Shown here: positions 8,176 through 17,823 of the stretch, piece after piece | How the letters are laid out: each line of letters begins with the position of its first letter | Numbering within the stretch: the stretch's first letter is position 1 | Origin: Mucilaginibacter robiniae | GTDB lineage: Bacteria > Bacteroidota > Bacteroidia > Sphingobacteriales > Sphingobacteriaceae | Direction: 5' to 3' | NCBI RefSeq assembly: GCF_012849215.1 | Contig: NZ_CP051682.1 | Location: forward strand, 4,712,001 to 4,776,000 | DNA: 64,000 nt | The notes under the pieces: generated by a model | Seen by the model: only the letters and a program-made list of their open reading frames with translations | Told to the model about the DNA's origin: nothing | Database searches by the model: none | Made by a program: the position numbers and the translations under genes

Positions 8176-9075
8176 TTAACTGCGTGGATGATACTGTACA
8201 ATGGTGCTTTTAAGATAATCACGGTCTAAATGAGTGTATATTTCGGTAGTGGTTATACTTTCATGCCCAAGCATTTCCTGAACAGCACGCAAATCTGCAC
8301 CACCCTCAATCAGGTGCGTTGCAAAAGAATGCCGGAAGGTGTGCGGACTAATATTCTTTTGCAAATTGATAGCAGTTGCCAGTTGCTTGATCATCATAAA
8401 AATAAACACACGAGTTAGCCTACTACCACGGCGGTTCAAGAAAACATAATCTTCCTCACCTTTTTTTATAGGAATTTGTACTCTTACATGCATAAGCCAT
8501 ATTTGCACCGCTTTGATTGCTGCTTCGCCTATAGGTATTAATCGTTCTTTATTACCCTTACCTGCTACTTTGATAAATTCAATATCCAAATACAAGTTTG
8601 ATATTTTAAGATCAGTAAGTTCAGATACACGTAAGCCGCAGCTGTACAGCATCTCCACAATGGCTTTGTTACGCACCCCATCAGGCTTGGATAAATCAAT
8701 TACAGCAATCATGTTATTGATGTCAGTATAGCTCAGAGTATCGGGTAATTTACGTTGCAGCCTTGGTGCTTCCAACAATTCTGATGGATCAGTTTTTACC
8801 ACATCCTCAATCAGCAGGTATTTATAAAAAGTTTTTATTCCCGATAAAATACGAGCTTGTGATGAAGGTATCATCCCTAATTCATTTACCCAAACAATAA
8901 AACTACGTAAGTCAGACAAAGTAACTGTTTCCGGTAATAACTTAGGTAACTGTATATCAGAAAATTGAGAGAGCTTATCTATATCTCTACTATAAGCATC
9001 AACAGAATTTACGGTAAGCGATTTCTCGAGTTTTAGATAGGATTGAAACCCTTTAATTGCCGATTGCCAATCCAT
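8176..9075 (-). CDS. xerD: Tyrosine recombinase XerC/XerD
   Basis: A 299-residue site-specific recombinase of the size used for chromosome dimer resolution at dif. It has an N-terminal SAM-like core-binding domain (about 1-90) and a C-terminal catalytic domain. The catalytic residues are seen in SCGLRVSELTDL (Arg), GKGNKERLIP (Lys), HTFRHSFATHL (His and Arg), LGHESITTTEIYTH (His and the nucleophile Tyr). There is no nearby integron or phage context, so a housekeeping Xer is more likely than a phage integrase. XerC and XerD cannot be told apart with certainty here; XerD is the usual name for this Bacteroidota form. It is divergent from aroQ. Confidence 0.9.
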   Translation of the reverse strand: MDWQSAIKGFQSYLKLEKSLTVNSVDAYSRDIDKLSQFSDIQLPKLLPETVTLSDLRSFIVWVNELGMIPSSQARILSGIKTFYKYLLIEDVVKTDPSELLEAPRLQRKLPDTLSYTDINNMIAVIDLSKPDGVRNKAIVEMLYSCGLRVSELTDLKISNLYLDIEFIKVAGKGNKERLIPIGEAAIKAVQIWLMHVRVQIPIKKGEEDYVFLNRRGSRLTRVFIFMMIKQLATAINLQKNISPHTFRHSFATHLIEGGADLRAVQEMLGHESITTTEIYTHLDRDYLKSTIVQYHPRS

Positions 9076-9102
9076 GCTGTATAAGTTTTAGTAATTAATA
9101 GC

Positions 9103-9110
9103 TAAGTTTG
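9103..9110 (+). promoter_or_regulatory. -7 box in front of aroQ
   Basis: TAAGTTTG ends 5 nt before the aroQ ATG, again predicting a leaderless or very short-leader mRNA. A -33 TTG is not evident. Confidence 0.4.
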
Positions 9111-9115
9111 AAGTA

Positions 9116-9535
9116 ATGAAAATCCATATCATTAACGGCCCAAATTTAAACTTACTAGGTGTAAGAGAGAAATCTATTTATGGTGATGCTGATTTTATAA
9201 CTTACTTTAACACTTTGCAACAACGTTATACCAGCCATAGCCTAACCTACTTTCAAAGTAATAAGGAAGGTGAACTGATTGATAAGCTGCATGAGGTAGG
9301 TTTTAATTCAGACGGTATCATCCTGAATGCTGGGGCCTACACCCATACTTCTATCGCTATTGCTGATGCTATTGCAGCCATTAGCACGCCGGTAATTGAG
9401 GTTCACATTTCTAACGTTTACAAGCGTGAAGCTTTTCGGCACAAATCAATGCTGGCAGCAAGTTGTAAAGGTGTTATAGCAGGCTTTGGATTAGATTCTT
9501 ACCGCTTAGCATTAGAAAACTTTTTAAACCAATAA
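9116..9535 (+). CDS. aroQ: Type II 3-dehydroquinate dehydratase
   Basis: A 139-residue dodecameric-type dehydratase converting 3-dehydroquinate to 3-dehydroshikimate in the shikimate pathway. Key segments are present: INGPNLNLLGVREKSIYG (active-site lid Arg and Tyr), NAGAYTHTSIAIADA (substrate-binding Asn and His), EVHISNVYKREAFRHKS. Length matches the family. It precedes a mechanosensitive channel gene by 63 bp without an obvious terminator. Confidence 0.95.
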   Translation: MKIHIINGPNLNLLGVREKSIYGDADFITYFNTLQQRYTSHSLTYFQSNKEGELIDKLHEVGFNSDGIILNAGAYTHTSIAIADAIAAISTPVIEVHISNVYKREAFRHKSMLAASCKGVIAGFGLDSYRLALENFLNQ

Positions 9536-9598
9536 AGCAATTTCTGGTCAAACGCTTTCGATGTAAATGTGTTGTGTTTGCATTCCAGCTGCTCCTAC

Positions 9599-12079
9599 AT
9601 GTATAAAGTCTTAAAAATTAGTTTTTTATTGCTGCTTTTAACAGGGTTTATACCTGATAATACATGCATTGCACAAACTCAAACCAAGCGTCATCGAAGC
9701 AAAACAGACTCGCTAAGGGCAGCCATGCTAAGGCGTGATTCGATGATGCGATACTACAAAACCTCAGATACTTCAACCAACAACCTTTTACAAAAGATTG
9801 AGTATTATACACAGTCGTATAACCAAATTAACAATACGCTTTCTCGTGATTTAGATACGGCCGAAATCAGTGCCCAAATACCTCGCCTGGAAAAAACGAC
9901 AACGCTGATTCGCAACCTCATCAATCGCGATCGCTCGGGCACCTTGCGGTATTTATATGCTATTCGTGATATTTTAACCCACAGGCAGGATGAAGTGGAT
10001 TTATGGCAGGATCAATTATCAGACATTAGTAATAAGCTAATTGATATACATTCAGATCTGGAAGAAATTAACCGAGATAGTGCCTTCCTTATTTTTCCTA
10101 CCGATAGTGCTCTGCAACTAACTTTTTTGAAACAACGTGGAACCTTAGAAATTAAGGCTCACCACTTGGATTCATTAAACAAAAAGAACTTACTTAAAAT
10201 AGGATTAATGCAGAATCGGCTTACATCGGTTTACATTGCACTAATTGATGAGCGGGAACAAGTTGCAACTAAAATTAGAGCCTTTAGTTACAAAGCTTTT
10301 AATTGCGAGTACGGCTATTTGTGGGATCTAAAAACAGTAAATAGCACCACTTTCAAATCTGCTTTGGATAGAACAGTTACTGTTAACTTTAAACTATTTA
10401 GGTTATTAAGTGGAGAAACCTTAACCCACGTCCTCGGAATCTTTTTACTAATTGGCTTTTTCAGTTGGGTATATTTTAATCGCCGTAAAATTGTAAAAAC
10501 CAAAGAACTGCCTGGAGATATTTTGGCTCAAACCACTTACGTAGCTCAATACCCTTTTACGTCAGCTTTACTAATTACTACGCTGATTATACCTTACGTT
10601 TACGACCATCCGCCTGTAGTGTTTCTGGAGTTGTTGTTTCTAGTATCAATTAGTTGTGTATTATATCTGGTTAAGAAAACTTGTCCGCCAGCGCTTTTTG
10701 CTTACTTGGGTAAGTTGTTTTTTCTAACCGTACTATTTAGCATTAGCAACTTATTTATTGAGGTGTCATTGGTTGACCGCATAGCCGTTTTACTGCTTGC
10801 TGCAGGCGTAGCTTGGATTAGCTTTATGTTTTTAAGGCATGTTCAGCGTGAAAAAGTCAGCTATTTGCCCTATAGTCGTGCAGGATTAACTTTACTCATC
10901 TTATTTGAAGTAGCTTCTTGTGTCGGTAACATCTTAGGCCGTTTTAGCTTGGGTAAAATAATTGGTGTTACAGCTATCTACAATTTTTGGCTGGCTATAT
11001 GCCTGTATTATTTAGTACAGATATTAGTACAAAGCTTGTTTTTACAACTGGAAGCCAACAAAGTCGAAAAAAACAATATCAGTTCTTACCTTGATTTTAA
11101 ATTATTGCAAAGCAAATTCAGAAACGTACTAAACATTGCAGCCTTATTAATGTGGCTGGTTATGTTGTTGCAAAACCTGAATATAGAAGATAGTGTTTTC
11201 GACTTTATAGGTGATTTCCTAACCCAATCCCGTAAGTTGGGCGGCACTTTATTTACTTTCGGAAGCATTATTATTTTCGTTTCTGTTATTTGGCTCTCTT
11301 CTGTATTAGCCCGCATCATCAGCTACTTTTATGATTTTGCCGATCAACATAAAGCCGGCAATACAGCACAACGCAAAAACCGAACATCCTTATTACTAAT
11401 TCGGATAGCTGTGTTTAGCATAGGATTTTTATTAGCAGTTGGAGCCTCAGGTTTTCCATTAGATAAAATTACTATCATCATTAGTGCGCTTGGTGTAGGT
11501 GTCGGCTTTGGTTTACAAAATATCGTAAATAACCTAGTTTCCGGTTTAATATTAGCGTTTGAAAAGCCTGTACAAATTGGTGACGTGATAGAAGTAGCTA
11601 ACCGTACAGGTACCATTAAAGAAATTGGCATACGGTCTAGCAAGATAGCTGCAGGTAATGGAGCAGAAATCATCATTCCTAATGGTGATTTGATTTCGCA
11701 ACATGTAATTAACTGGACATTGAGCGATAGTAACCGCCAGGTAGAACTTAATATCAGTGTAGCTTATGGTTGCGATGTAGATCAGGTGAAAAACATTTTA
11801 CGAAACTTACTAAGCAATCGTGATGATATTATGGAGAGCCCAGCTCCTGTGGTGTACCTGAATAACTTATCACCTTCCTCGGTCGATTTTAAAGTACAAT
11901 TCTGGGCCGCAGATATTAGTTTGTATCAACAGTTAAAAAGCCGTGTATTATCGTCTATCTACAAGTCGTTTGAAAGTGAAGGCATTGAAGTTCCGAAGAG
12001 TACACAAGACGTAAGAGTATACCTGCCTGAAAACGGGCAACCGCCGATCAACAAAAACGATTTGCATCCAAATCAGTGA
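9599..12079 (+). CDS. Large mechanosensitive ion channel, MscS family
   Basis: An 826-residue inner-membrane protein. A signal peptide (about 1-25, MYKVLKISFLLLLLTG) is followed by a periplasmic, partly coiled-coil region (about 30-240), multiple transmembrane helices (about 280-600), and a C-terminal MscS domain with the pore helix ALGVGVGFGLQNIVNNLVSG and the beta-domain start EKPVQIGDVIEV. This is the architecture of the MscK/YbiO-like large MscS relatives that release solutes on hypo-osmotic shock. The frame extends to 9569, but the ATG at 9599 starts the signal peptide. Its last 32 bp overlap, on the opposite strand, the end of the glycosyltransferase gene. Confidence 0.88.
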   Translation: MYKVLKISFLLLLLTGFIPDNTCIAQTQTKRHRSKTDSLRAAMLRRDSMMRYYKTSDTSTNNLLQKIEYYTQSYNQINNTLSRDLDTAEISAQIPRLEKTTTLIRNLINRDRSGTLRYLYAIRDILTHRQDEVDLWQDQLSDISNKLIDIHSDLEEINRDSAFLIFPTDSALQLTFLKQRGTLEIKAHHLDSLNKKNLLKIGLMQNRLTSVYIALIDEREQVATKIRAFSYKAFNCEYGYLWDLKTVNSTTFKSALDRTVTVNFKLFRLLSGETLTHVLGIFLLIGFFSWVYFNRRKIVKTKELPGDILAQTTYVAQYPFTSALLITTLIIPYVYDHPPVVFLELLFLVSISCVLYLVKKTCPPALFAYLGKLFFLTVLFSISNLFIEVSLVDRIAVLLLAAGVAWISFMFLRHVQREKVSYLPYSRAGLTLLILFEVASCVGNILGRFSLGKIIGVTAIYNFWLAICLYYLVQILVQSLFLQLEANKVEKNNISSYLDFKLLQSKFRNVLNIAALLMWLVMLLQNLNIEDSVFDFIGDFLTQSRKLGGTLFTFGSIIIFVSVIWLSSVLARIISYFYDFADQHKAGNTAQRKNRTSLLLIRIAVFSIGFLLAVGASGFPLDKITIIISALGVGVGFGLQNIVNNLVSGLILAFEKPVQIGDVIEVANRTGTIKEIGIRSSKIAAGNGAEIIIPNGDLISQHVINWTLSDSNRQVELNISVAYGCDVDQVKNILRNLLSNRDDIMESPAPVVYLNNLSPSSVDFKVQFWAADISLYQQLKSRVLSSIYKSFESEGIEVPKSTQDVRVYLPENGQPPINKNDLHPNQ

Positions 12080-13124
12080 AGCGACTCTTTTTTTTCAAGA
12101 AAAAATCAACAATAATGTTACCTTGATATAAGCCTTTCAAATTAGCTGGGCGTGTACCAGCTGGCTTAACGTTTATAGCGGTAGTTGGGTGATGTGCAGG
12201 TAATAGCTTCTTTTCACGGCTGGTAAACAAGCTCTTTACAAAACTTTGATGAGCGCGGCTTACTGCCCAGGCATCTTTACGTTTACCTTCAGATAAAAAG
12301 CGGAGTAAAGCTACAAAGTCTAATCCGAAACGTGCACCAATAGTGAAAACAGAACGTGTAACCGGCAGATTGTTTTTAAGCAATAACAAGTTATTACGGA
12401 AATTAAGATAAGTTTTCAAAGGGTTTTCAGTATTCAAGGTTCCCCCACCTACATGGTACACGGTAGATTGGGCACAATACATTACTTTATACCCTTGATT
12501 TTTTAAACGCCAGCATAAATCAATTTCTTCCATGTGGGCGAAAAAACGTTCATCAAAACCACCTGATAGTTGCCAATATTTTTTCTTGATGAACATGGCT
12601 GCTCCTGATGCCCAGAATACTTCGCTTGATTGCTCATATTGCCCCTGATCTTCTTCAACCTCATAAAAAATGCGGCCACGGCAAAATGGATAACCAAAAT
12701 GATCTATATACCCGCCGGCTGCACCAGCATGTTCAAAATGGCTTTTCTTCGCAAATGATTTTATTTTAGGAGCAGCAACAGCAATAGCGTCATCGCTTTC
12801 CATCAGTTGAACAACCGGCTCAATCCAGTTTGGTGTTACTTCAATATCTGAGTTGAGCAGCACAAAATAGTCGGCATCAACTTGTTCCAATACTCTATTA
12901 TATCCACCAGTAAAACCCAGATTAATACGGTTTTGAATAATCTTAACTTCCGTTGGATAAGTAGATTGCAAATACTCAACAGAACCATCTATTGAGGCAT
13001 TATCTCCAACTACAATTTCCAGATTAGGCCAGGTTGACGATAGTACAGCAGGTAAAAACTGTTTCAGAAAGTTCAACCCGTTCCAATTAAGTATCACCAC
13101 TGCTACCTTGGGGTAACTATTCAT
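12048..13124 (-). CDS. Family 2 glycosyltransferase
   Basis: A 358-residue GT-A fold glycosyltransferase. The N-terminus VAVVILNWNGLNFLKQFLPA, the DNASIDGSVEYL nucleotide-sugar segment, the DXD-like LLNSDIEV and the ASGAAMFIKK...GGFDERFFAHMEEIDLCWRL block are characteristic of the rhamnosyltransferase-like GT2 branch. No membrane segment is obvious. Its start overlaps the stop of the acyltransferase gene by 4 nt, so the two are co-translated and likely act in the same lipid or surface-glycan pathway. The donor and acceptor are unknown. Confidence 0.88.
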   Translation of the reverse strand: MNSYPKVAVVILNWNGLNFLKQFLPAVLSSTWPNLEIVVGDNASIDGSVEYLQSTYPTEVKIIQNRINLGFTGGYNRVLEQVDADYFVLLNSDIEVTPNWIEPVVQLMESDDAIAVAAPKIKSFAKKSHFEHAGAAGGYIDHFGYPFCRGRIFYEVEEDQGQYEQSSEVFWASGAAMFIKKKYWQLSGGFDERFFAHMEEIDLCWRLKNQGYKVMYCAQSTVYHVGGGTLNTENPLKTYLNFRNNLLLLKNNLPVTRSVFTIGARFGLDFVALLRFLSEGKRKDAWAVSRAHQSFVKSLFTSREKKLLPAHHPTTAINVKPAGTRPANLKGLYQGNIIVDFFLKKKSRFTDLDANRFC

Positions 13125-14008
13125 TTATGCATATCCTCCGGCTTATACTTCCACCTGCGGTGTGACCATAACCAATACTGTGGTTCGTTTTTGATAACCT
13201 GCTCCAAGTATTGCACATGCGCGTTTGTGATTTCGTATTCAGCTGTGTTTTTAACGTCGTTAAACAAGGGCACGAAGTTACAATTATAATAGCCTCTTTT
13301 TATACGTCTGATATCGCAAAATACAACCGCACTATCCGTAAGCTTAGCTAACTTTTCAACTCCCAGAAATACGGCCGTTGGCTGATTCAAAAACGTTGTG
13401 AAATGTTGTATCTCTCTTTTTGCCGGTGTTTGATCGCTTACCAGTACGGTTATGGTACGCTCTTTTCTGTACTCAACCAGTTTGCGCATGGTATTTTTCA
13501 TGGCAATTAGCGTAGCTCCAAATTTAGAACGCATCTTTTGAAACATACTATCAAATTCCGGATTTGATAAAGGTTTATATACAATTATACGTCTTTCGGT
13601 AGTTAATAAACTTAATTTGAGCGCTGCCATTTCCCAATTACCATAATGCCCAACAGCACCTATAACACTTTTGCCGGCAGCAAAAGCAGGCACTACCACT
13701 TTATCGAAATTGGTAATTGTAAAATGTTTTTCAAGGTCTTTTTGTGATATGGTAAAAAGCTTAATACTTTCTACAATCAAATCAGCTAGATGCTTATAAT
13801 ACTCTTTTTCAATATAGGCACGTTCAGAAGTTGTTTTTTCTGGGAAAGCGTTACGTAGGTTTTCCTGTACTACCTTGCGGCGGTATCCTGCTATGTAGTA
13901 CAGTACAATGAATAGAACATCAGCTATGCGGTATAAAATAAAGAAAGGCAGCAATGAAATTAGGTATAGCAAGCTCGCTCCCAACATTGAAAACCCTTTT
14001 CTAATCAT
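13121..14008 (-). CDS. Lysophospholipid/lipid A acyltransferase family (LpxL/HtrB-like)
   Basis: A 295-residue membrane-anchored acyltransferase. An N-terminal hydrophobic helix (about 5-40) precedes the catalytic H-x4-D/E equivalent in GHYGNWEMAALKL (about residue 128), followed by VSDQTP and the C-terminal LWSHRRWKYKP motif typical of lipid A late acyltransferases. It probably transfers an acyl chain to lipid A or an aminolipid in the inner membrane. It is first in an operon with the GT2 gene and divergent from the WbqC gene. The exact acceptor cannot be fixed from sequence. Confidence 0.87.
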   Translation of the reverse strand: MIRKGFSMLGASLLYLISLLPFFILYRIADVLFIVLYYIAGYRRKVVQENLRNAFPEKTTSERAYIEKEYYKHLADLIVESIKLFTISQKDLEKHFTITNFDKVVVPAFAAGKSVIGAVGHYGNWEMAALKLSLLTTERRIIVYKPLSNPEFDSMFQKMRSKFGATLIAMKNTMRKLVEYRKERTITVLVSDQTPAKREIQHFTTFLNQPTAVFLGVEKLAKLTDSAVVFCDIRRIKRGYYNCNFVPLFNDVKNTAEYEITNAHVQYLEQVIKNEPQYWLWSHRRWKYKPEDMHK

Positions 14009-14046
14009 TACTTTCGCAAAAAATTAAGCCACAAACATAAAAATAT

Positions 14047-14658
14047 ATGATGGAAAAAGGTGCTGTTTTACCTATGTTTTATTTACCGCCTGTTGAATAT
14101 TTTACGGCACTACAAAAAAACAAACCTGATATATGGATAGAAAAGGAAGAGCATTTTCCCAAACAAACCTATCGTAACCGTGCTCACATTTACTCGCCCG
14201 ATGGTTTGCTTGCTTTAGTAGTACCTGTAGTAAAAGGCTCAAAGATGCATACCAAAGTAAAAGATGTAAAGATAAGTTACGACTTCAACTGGCAGCGTTT
14301 GCATTGGATGAGCTTACAATCTTGCTATCGTCGGTCAGCATACTTTGAGTATTATGAAGATGATTTTGCTCGCTTTTATGAAAAGCAATTTCCTTATTTA
14401 TTCGAGTATAATGAAGAACTGTTAAAACTAATACTAAAATGCCTAAAAATTCAGCTCACCTTGAACTACACCACAGACTACCAGGAAGCTTATCTTGATT
14501 TAACTGATTACCGGAACTCCATACATCCGAAAAAAGAGAGCAACTTTGAACAAAAGACTTACTTTCAGGTTTTTGAAGAACGAAATGGCTTCCTGAAAAA
14601 TTTGAGTATTGTTGATTTGCTGTTTAATCAGGGGCCGCAATCTGTTAATTACCTTTAA
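14047..14658 (+). CDS. WbqC family protein
   Basis: A 203-residue WbqC-like protein. Visible family features are the N-terminal PMFYLPPVEYFTAL, the NRAHIYSPDGLLALVVPV strand and the WQRLHWMSLQSCYRRSAYFEYYEDDF block. WbqC homologues are linked to O-antigen clusters in some bacteria and to signal peptidase genes in Bacteroidota, but the biochemical role is unknown. Two ATGs at the start are equivalent. The stop codon is directly followed by the corA ATG with no gap, so the two are probably translationally coupled. Confidence 0.82.
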   Translation: MMEKGAVLPMFYLPPVEYFTALQKNKPDIWIEKEEHFPKQTYRNRAHIYSPDGLLALVVPVVKGSKMHTKVKDVKISYDFNWQRLHWMSLQSCYRRSAYFEYYEDDFARFYEKQFPYLFEYNEELLKLILKCLKIQLTLNYTTDYQEAYLDLTDYRNSIHPKKESNFEQKTYFQVFEERNGFLKNLSIVDLLFNQGPQSVNYL

Positions 14659-15783
14659 ATGTCTAACCAGAACAAACGGAAGCTATATAAAATGAAGCTT
14701 CAGGGTAACGTTGGTGATCGCCCAGGAAGCATTCATGTACCTGAAGGTGCTTTAAAGCCCCGTATTCAAGTATTTTCATATAATACTAAAGAGTTTGTTA
14801 CTGCAACTTGTGATAATGCAAAAGCTGTTTTCAACCAGTTGAACCAGTGTAATACACATAATCATTGGATTAAAATAAATGGTTTGGGGGATGCTGATTT
14901 GATACAGCAAATTGGTCATCAGCTTAGTGTTAACGACTTGGTGTTAGAAGATATCATGAATGTACATCAACGGCCTAAGTTTGATGAATACGACAACTAC
15001 GTTTTTGCCACCAGCCGACTCATTAACATGAATAAAGATAATGAGCTCTTGAATACGCAATTTTCAGCACTGGTGAAAGACAACATCATCATCAGTTTTG
15101 AAGAAACATACGATGAAAATTTTGAAGGGGTTGAAAATCGACTAAAAGGCGGTAAAGGCCCTATTCGTACTGCCGGACCAGGCTACCTATGCTACGCATT
15201 GTTAGACACCATTATTGACAGATACTTTGTAGTAATGGATCATATTGGTGAAGCGTTAGATAATATTGAAGATCGATTGTACGGTAAAGTTGACCGTAGC
15301 ATCATGTATGATACCCAACGCATGAAGCGTACGTTGATTACCTTACGTCGTGCAAGCTGGCCGGAGCGGGATAAAATCAACGATATGATTCGTACTATAA
15401 GTCCGCTGATAAATGATGAAACCAAAACTTACCTGCGTGATGCTTACGATCATTGTATCCAGATTATGGACTTGATTGAAAGCTACAAAGAGATCAGCGC
15501 CAACAACATTGATTTGTACTTATCTATGGTAAGCAATCGGATGAACGAAATCATGAAAGTGCTTACTATCATATCCGTTATTTTCATTCCATTAACTTTC
15601 GTGGCAGGTGTGTATGGAATGAACTTTGCATCCAATAACCCTTATACCAACCAGCGCCTCCCAGATAATATGCCTGAGTTATATCAGCCACATGGCTATA
15701 TTTATGCTATGGCTATTATGGGGTTGATAGCCATAGCGCAAATCATTTTCTTTTGGAAAAAAGGATGGTTTAACAAGTTATAA
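14659..15783 (+). CDS. corA: Magnesium/cobalt transporter CorA
   Basis: A 374-residue CorA-type divalent cation channel. The long cytoplasmic N-terminal domain (about 1-300) ends in the stalk helix, and the two C-terminal membrane helices contain the signature GMN selectivity motif in FVAGVYGMNF, followed by the second helix YAMAIMGLIAIAQIIFF and a positively charged tail. Length is slightly over that of typical CorA because of an N-terminal lysine-rich extension (about 30 residues). It follows the WbqC gene with no gap and is convergent with msrA, 5 bp away. Confidence 0.92.
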   Translation: MSNQNKRKLYKMKLQGNVGDRPGSIHVPEGALKPRIQVFSYNTKEFVTATCDNAKAVFNQLNQCNTHNHWIKINGLGDADLIQQIGHQLSVNDLVLEDIMNVHQRPKFDEYDNYVFATSRLINMNKDNELLNTQFSALVKDNIIISFEETYDENFEGVENRLKGGKGPIRTAGPGYLCYALLDTIIDRYFVVMDHIGEALDNIEDRLYGKVDRSIMYDTQRMKRTLITLRRASWPERDKINDMIRTISPLINDETKTYLRDAYDHCIQIMDLIESYKEISANNIDLYLSMVSNRMNEIMKVLTIISVIFIPLTFVAGVYGMNFASNNPYTNQRLPDNMPELYQPHGYIYAMAIMGLIAIAQIIFFWKKGWFNKL

Positions 15784-15788
15784 ATGGT

Positions 15789-16439
15789 TTAAAAACCTGG
15801 TTTCAAATAGGACTGCATTGCTCTTCTAAACTTTTCTACTTTCGGTTTAGATACTGATGCAATGTATGGGTTATCCTGATGTAAGCGGTAATATCCTTGA
15901 TGGTATTTTTCGGCAGGATAAAATACGTTATAAGGTTCAACCTGGGTAACTACTTTGCCGTTGTAGTGTTTAGAAGCATTAACTTTATTAATTACACTTA
16001 ACAGAACCTGCTTTTCCTCTGGTGTTCTGTAGAATACTATAGAACGATAATCAGTACCTTCATCTGCACCTTGCCGATTTAAAGTGGTTGGGTCATGCGC
16101 ATAAAAGAAAGCTTCGGCCAGTGTTGCATAGCTGATTACTTTGGGGTCATAATAAATCTGTACACATTCAGCATGATTGGTGGTGCGTGTACATACATCT
16201 TCGTAGCTAGGGTTTTTAGTTTGTCCGCCAGCAAAACCTGAAACTACCCTATCAACACCTTTAAGCTCAGTCATAGCCTCGCTCATGCTCCAAAAACAAC
16301 CACCACCAAACGTAGCTACCTCTTCTCCCGGCTTCAGCTTAGGCAAAGTAGCAAAAGCATAATCAGCCTTGCTATCCTGCCCGTTAGCACAGCTGCATAA
16401 TAGCAGCATACTGGCTAAATATATCATCACGTTTTTCAT
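15789..16439 (-). CDS. msrA: Peptide methionine sulfoxide reductase A, lipoprotein form
   Basis: A 216-residue MsrA reducing the S-epimer of methionine sulfoxide in proteins. The N-terminus is a lipoprotein signal (MKNVMIYLASMLLLCSCANG, lipobox LLCSC), so the enzyme acts outside the cytoplasm. The catalytic Cys is in FGGGCFWSMSEAM; HDPTTLNRQGADEGTDYRS and AEKYHQGYY are family blocks. The matching MsrB lipoprotein is at 37573, not adjacent. It lies 16 bp downstream of a DUF3820 gene on the same strand. Confidence 0.94.
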   Translation of the reverse strand: MKNVMIYLASMLLLCSCANGQDSKADYAFATLPKLKPGEEVATFGGGCFWSMSEAMTELKGVDRVVSGFAGGQTKNPSYEDVCTRTTNHAECVQIYYDPKVISYATLAEAFFYAHDPTTLNRQGADEGTDYRSIVFYRTPEEKQVLLSVINKVNASKHYNGKVVTQVEPYNVFYPAEKYHQGYYRLHQDNPYIASVSKPKVEKFRRAMQSYLKPGF

Positions 16440-16455
16440 ACCATAATATACGATA

Positions 16456-16701
16456 TTAACGATAATGCTGATTTACAGAATTCTTAACGGATTGTAAAAT
16501 CGCGTTCAATCCGTTAGTCTTAATTTCGTAAGTGGTAGATAGCAGCATACCCAATTTGCCGGTAGGCATGCCTTTGTGATGCATCCATTCCAAATAGCTT
16601 ACCGGCAAATCGCACAACAATGTATCCTTGTATTTGCCGAAAGGCATACGGGTTTTTACAATGTCAACTAAAACTTGGGTATCAGGCTTTACTGGTTCCA
16701 T
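16456..16701 (-). CDS. DUF3820 family small protein
   Basis: An 81-residue protein of the DUF3820 family, recognisable by MPFGKYKDTLLCDLPVSYLEWM and the following GKLGMLL segment. Homologues are sometimes called quorum-regulated virulence factors or appear fused to exonucleases, but the function is unknown. It is flanked on the same strand by msrA (16 bp downstream) and the metallo-hydrolase (26 bp upstream), so it may be co-transcribed with either. Confidence 0.8.
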   Translation of the reverse strand: MEPVKPDTQVLVDIVKTRMPFGKYKDTLLCDLPVSYLEWMHHKGMPTGKLGMLLSTTYEIKTNGLNAILQSVKNSVNQHYR

Positions 16702-16727
16702 GCCGCAAGTATAGGCAAAAGGCTATA

Positions 16728-17663
16728 CTATTTAGTTAAAGCTCTAGTAACCGCAAAACCAGCCAGTGCCCCAGCCAGGCCTATAGCAACTTTAAATTTT
16801 GTAGTTGACCGGAAAGCAGGCACATAATAGGTTCCTGTTTCATCCGCTTCGGCCGAGTGACCTACATAGCGCCCTCCGGTAGGTACAGCTAGTTTATCAA
16901 AATTGTCGGCTAGTTTTTTAAGCTCTTCCTGTAACTCGCGGCCTCGCATAACCGGGCCATGGCCTGTTGCTGCAATACGCGGCTGCAAATCAGACAGCTT
17001 TTGCACCGATGCTTTTGCTGCCGCCCAATCAGGTGTAAGATACATTGGCGGGCCTGATATATGCTTTATACCATTAAGTACATAAACTGCTGATTCAGGC
17101 TTTGTGGTAACAAAGGCGTCACCTGCAATAAGGGTGGTATTTAAGGGTAAAAATAAGGATACATGACCAGGTGTATGCCCTGGCGTATGAATTATCTTCC
17201 ACTCCGGGAGTTCAGGAATACCTTGTTCCAGATCAATAGCTTTTACTTTGTTACCTAATTTCAATGGTGTTTTACGGAAAAAAACAGACATTAAACTCAT
17301 GATCCCCCCACCTACTGTAAAATCAGCTGGCGGATAGGATGACTTACCGTTTAAATAAGGTAGTTCAAACGCATGAGCATATACTGGCACATCCCAACGC
17401 TTTAATAAGTCTTCCAGAGCGCCGGTATGATCTGAATGAGCGTGTGTCAAAACAATAGCTGTTGGCTTAGTACCAGCTCCAAAAATTGATTCAGCCATCG
17501 CGATAACCTTATCAGCCGAACCTTGAACGCCGGCATCTACCAAAACCCAACCTTTTGGAAACCCGCGGCGATTAGCAATCATGTAAACATTTACAAAATA
17601 AATTTTCATACCCCAAACACCTTGGGCTACCTGAAAATACTTCACATTTTTATTATAACTCAT
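16728..17663 (-). CDS. Metallo-beta-lactamase fold hydrolase
   Basis: A 311-residue MBL-fold protein. The metal-binding signature THAHSDHTGAL (H-x-H-x-D-H, about residue 90), HTPGHTPGHVSLFLP with the next His, AGDAF (Asp) and the later ATGHGPV His are all present, so both metal sites look intact. The C-terminus has a short Ala/Gly-rich hydrophobic helix (VAIGLAGALAGFAVTRAL) that could anchor it to the membrane. The start at 17663 (MSYNKNVKYFQ) is preferred over the in-frame ATG at 17702, which adds a non-conserved stretch. The substrate is unknown; glyoxalase II-like or quorum-lactonase-like activity is possible. Confidence 0.85.
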   Translation of the reverse strand: MSYNKNVKYFQVAQGVWGMKIYFVNVYMIANRRGFPKGWVLVDAGVQGSADKVIAMAESIFGAGTKPTAIVLTHAHSDHTGALEDLLKRWDVPVYAHAFELPYLNGKSSYPPADFTVGGGIMSLMSVFFRKTPLKLGNKVKAIDLEQGIPELPEWKIIHTPGHTPGHVSLFLPLNTTLIAGDAFVTTKPESAVYVLNGIKHISGPPMYLTPDWAAAKASVQKLSDLQPRIAATGHGPVMRGRELQEELKKLADNFDKLAVPTGGRYVGHSAEADETGTYYVPAFRSTTKFKVAIGLAGALAGFAVTRALTK

Positions 17664-17823
17664 AGAGATGATATGATATTTCTGTAACAATAACCTATAC
17701 ATAATAGTTTTTTAGATATGCTAATATGTATAATGTACACTAACGGTTATCAAAACATTTTTATGATAACAGGTATTACATAATAGATAAAAAAATTAAC
17801 ATTCATTTCGGCTTTATTATAAT

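Noticed and set aside
8176..9075. Phage or integron integrase
   Set aside because: Length, motifs and housekeeping neighbours fit a XerC/D chromosome-resolution recombinase; no att-like repeats or phage genes nearby.
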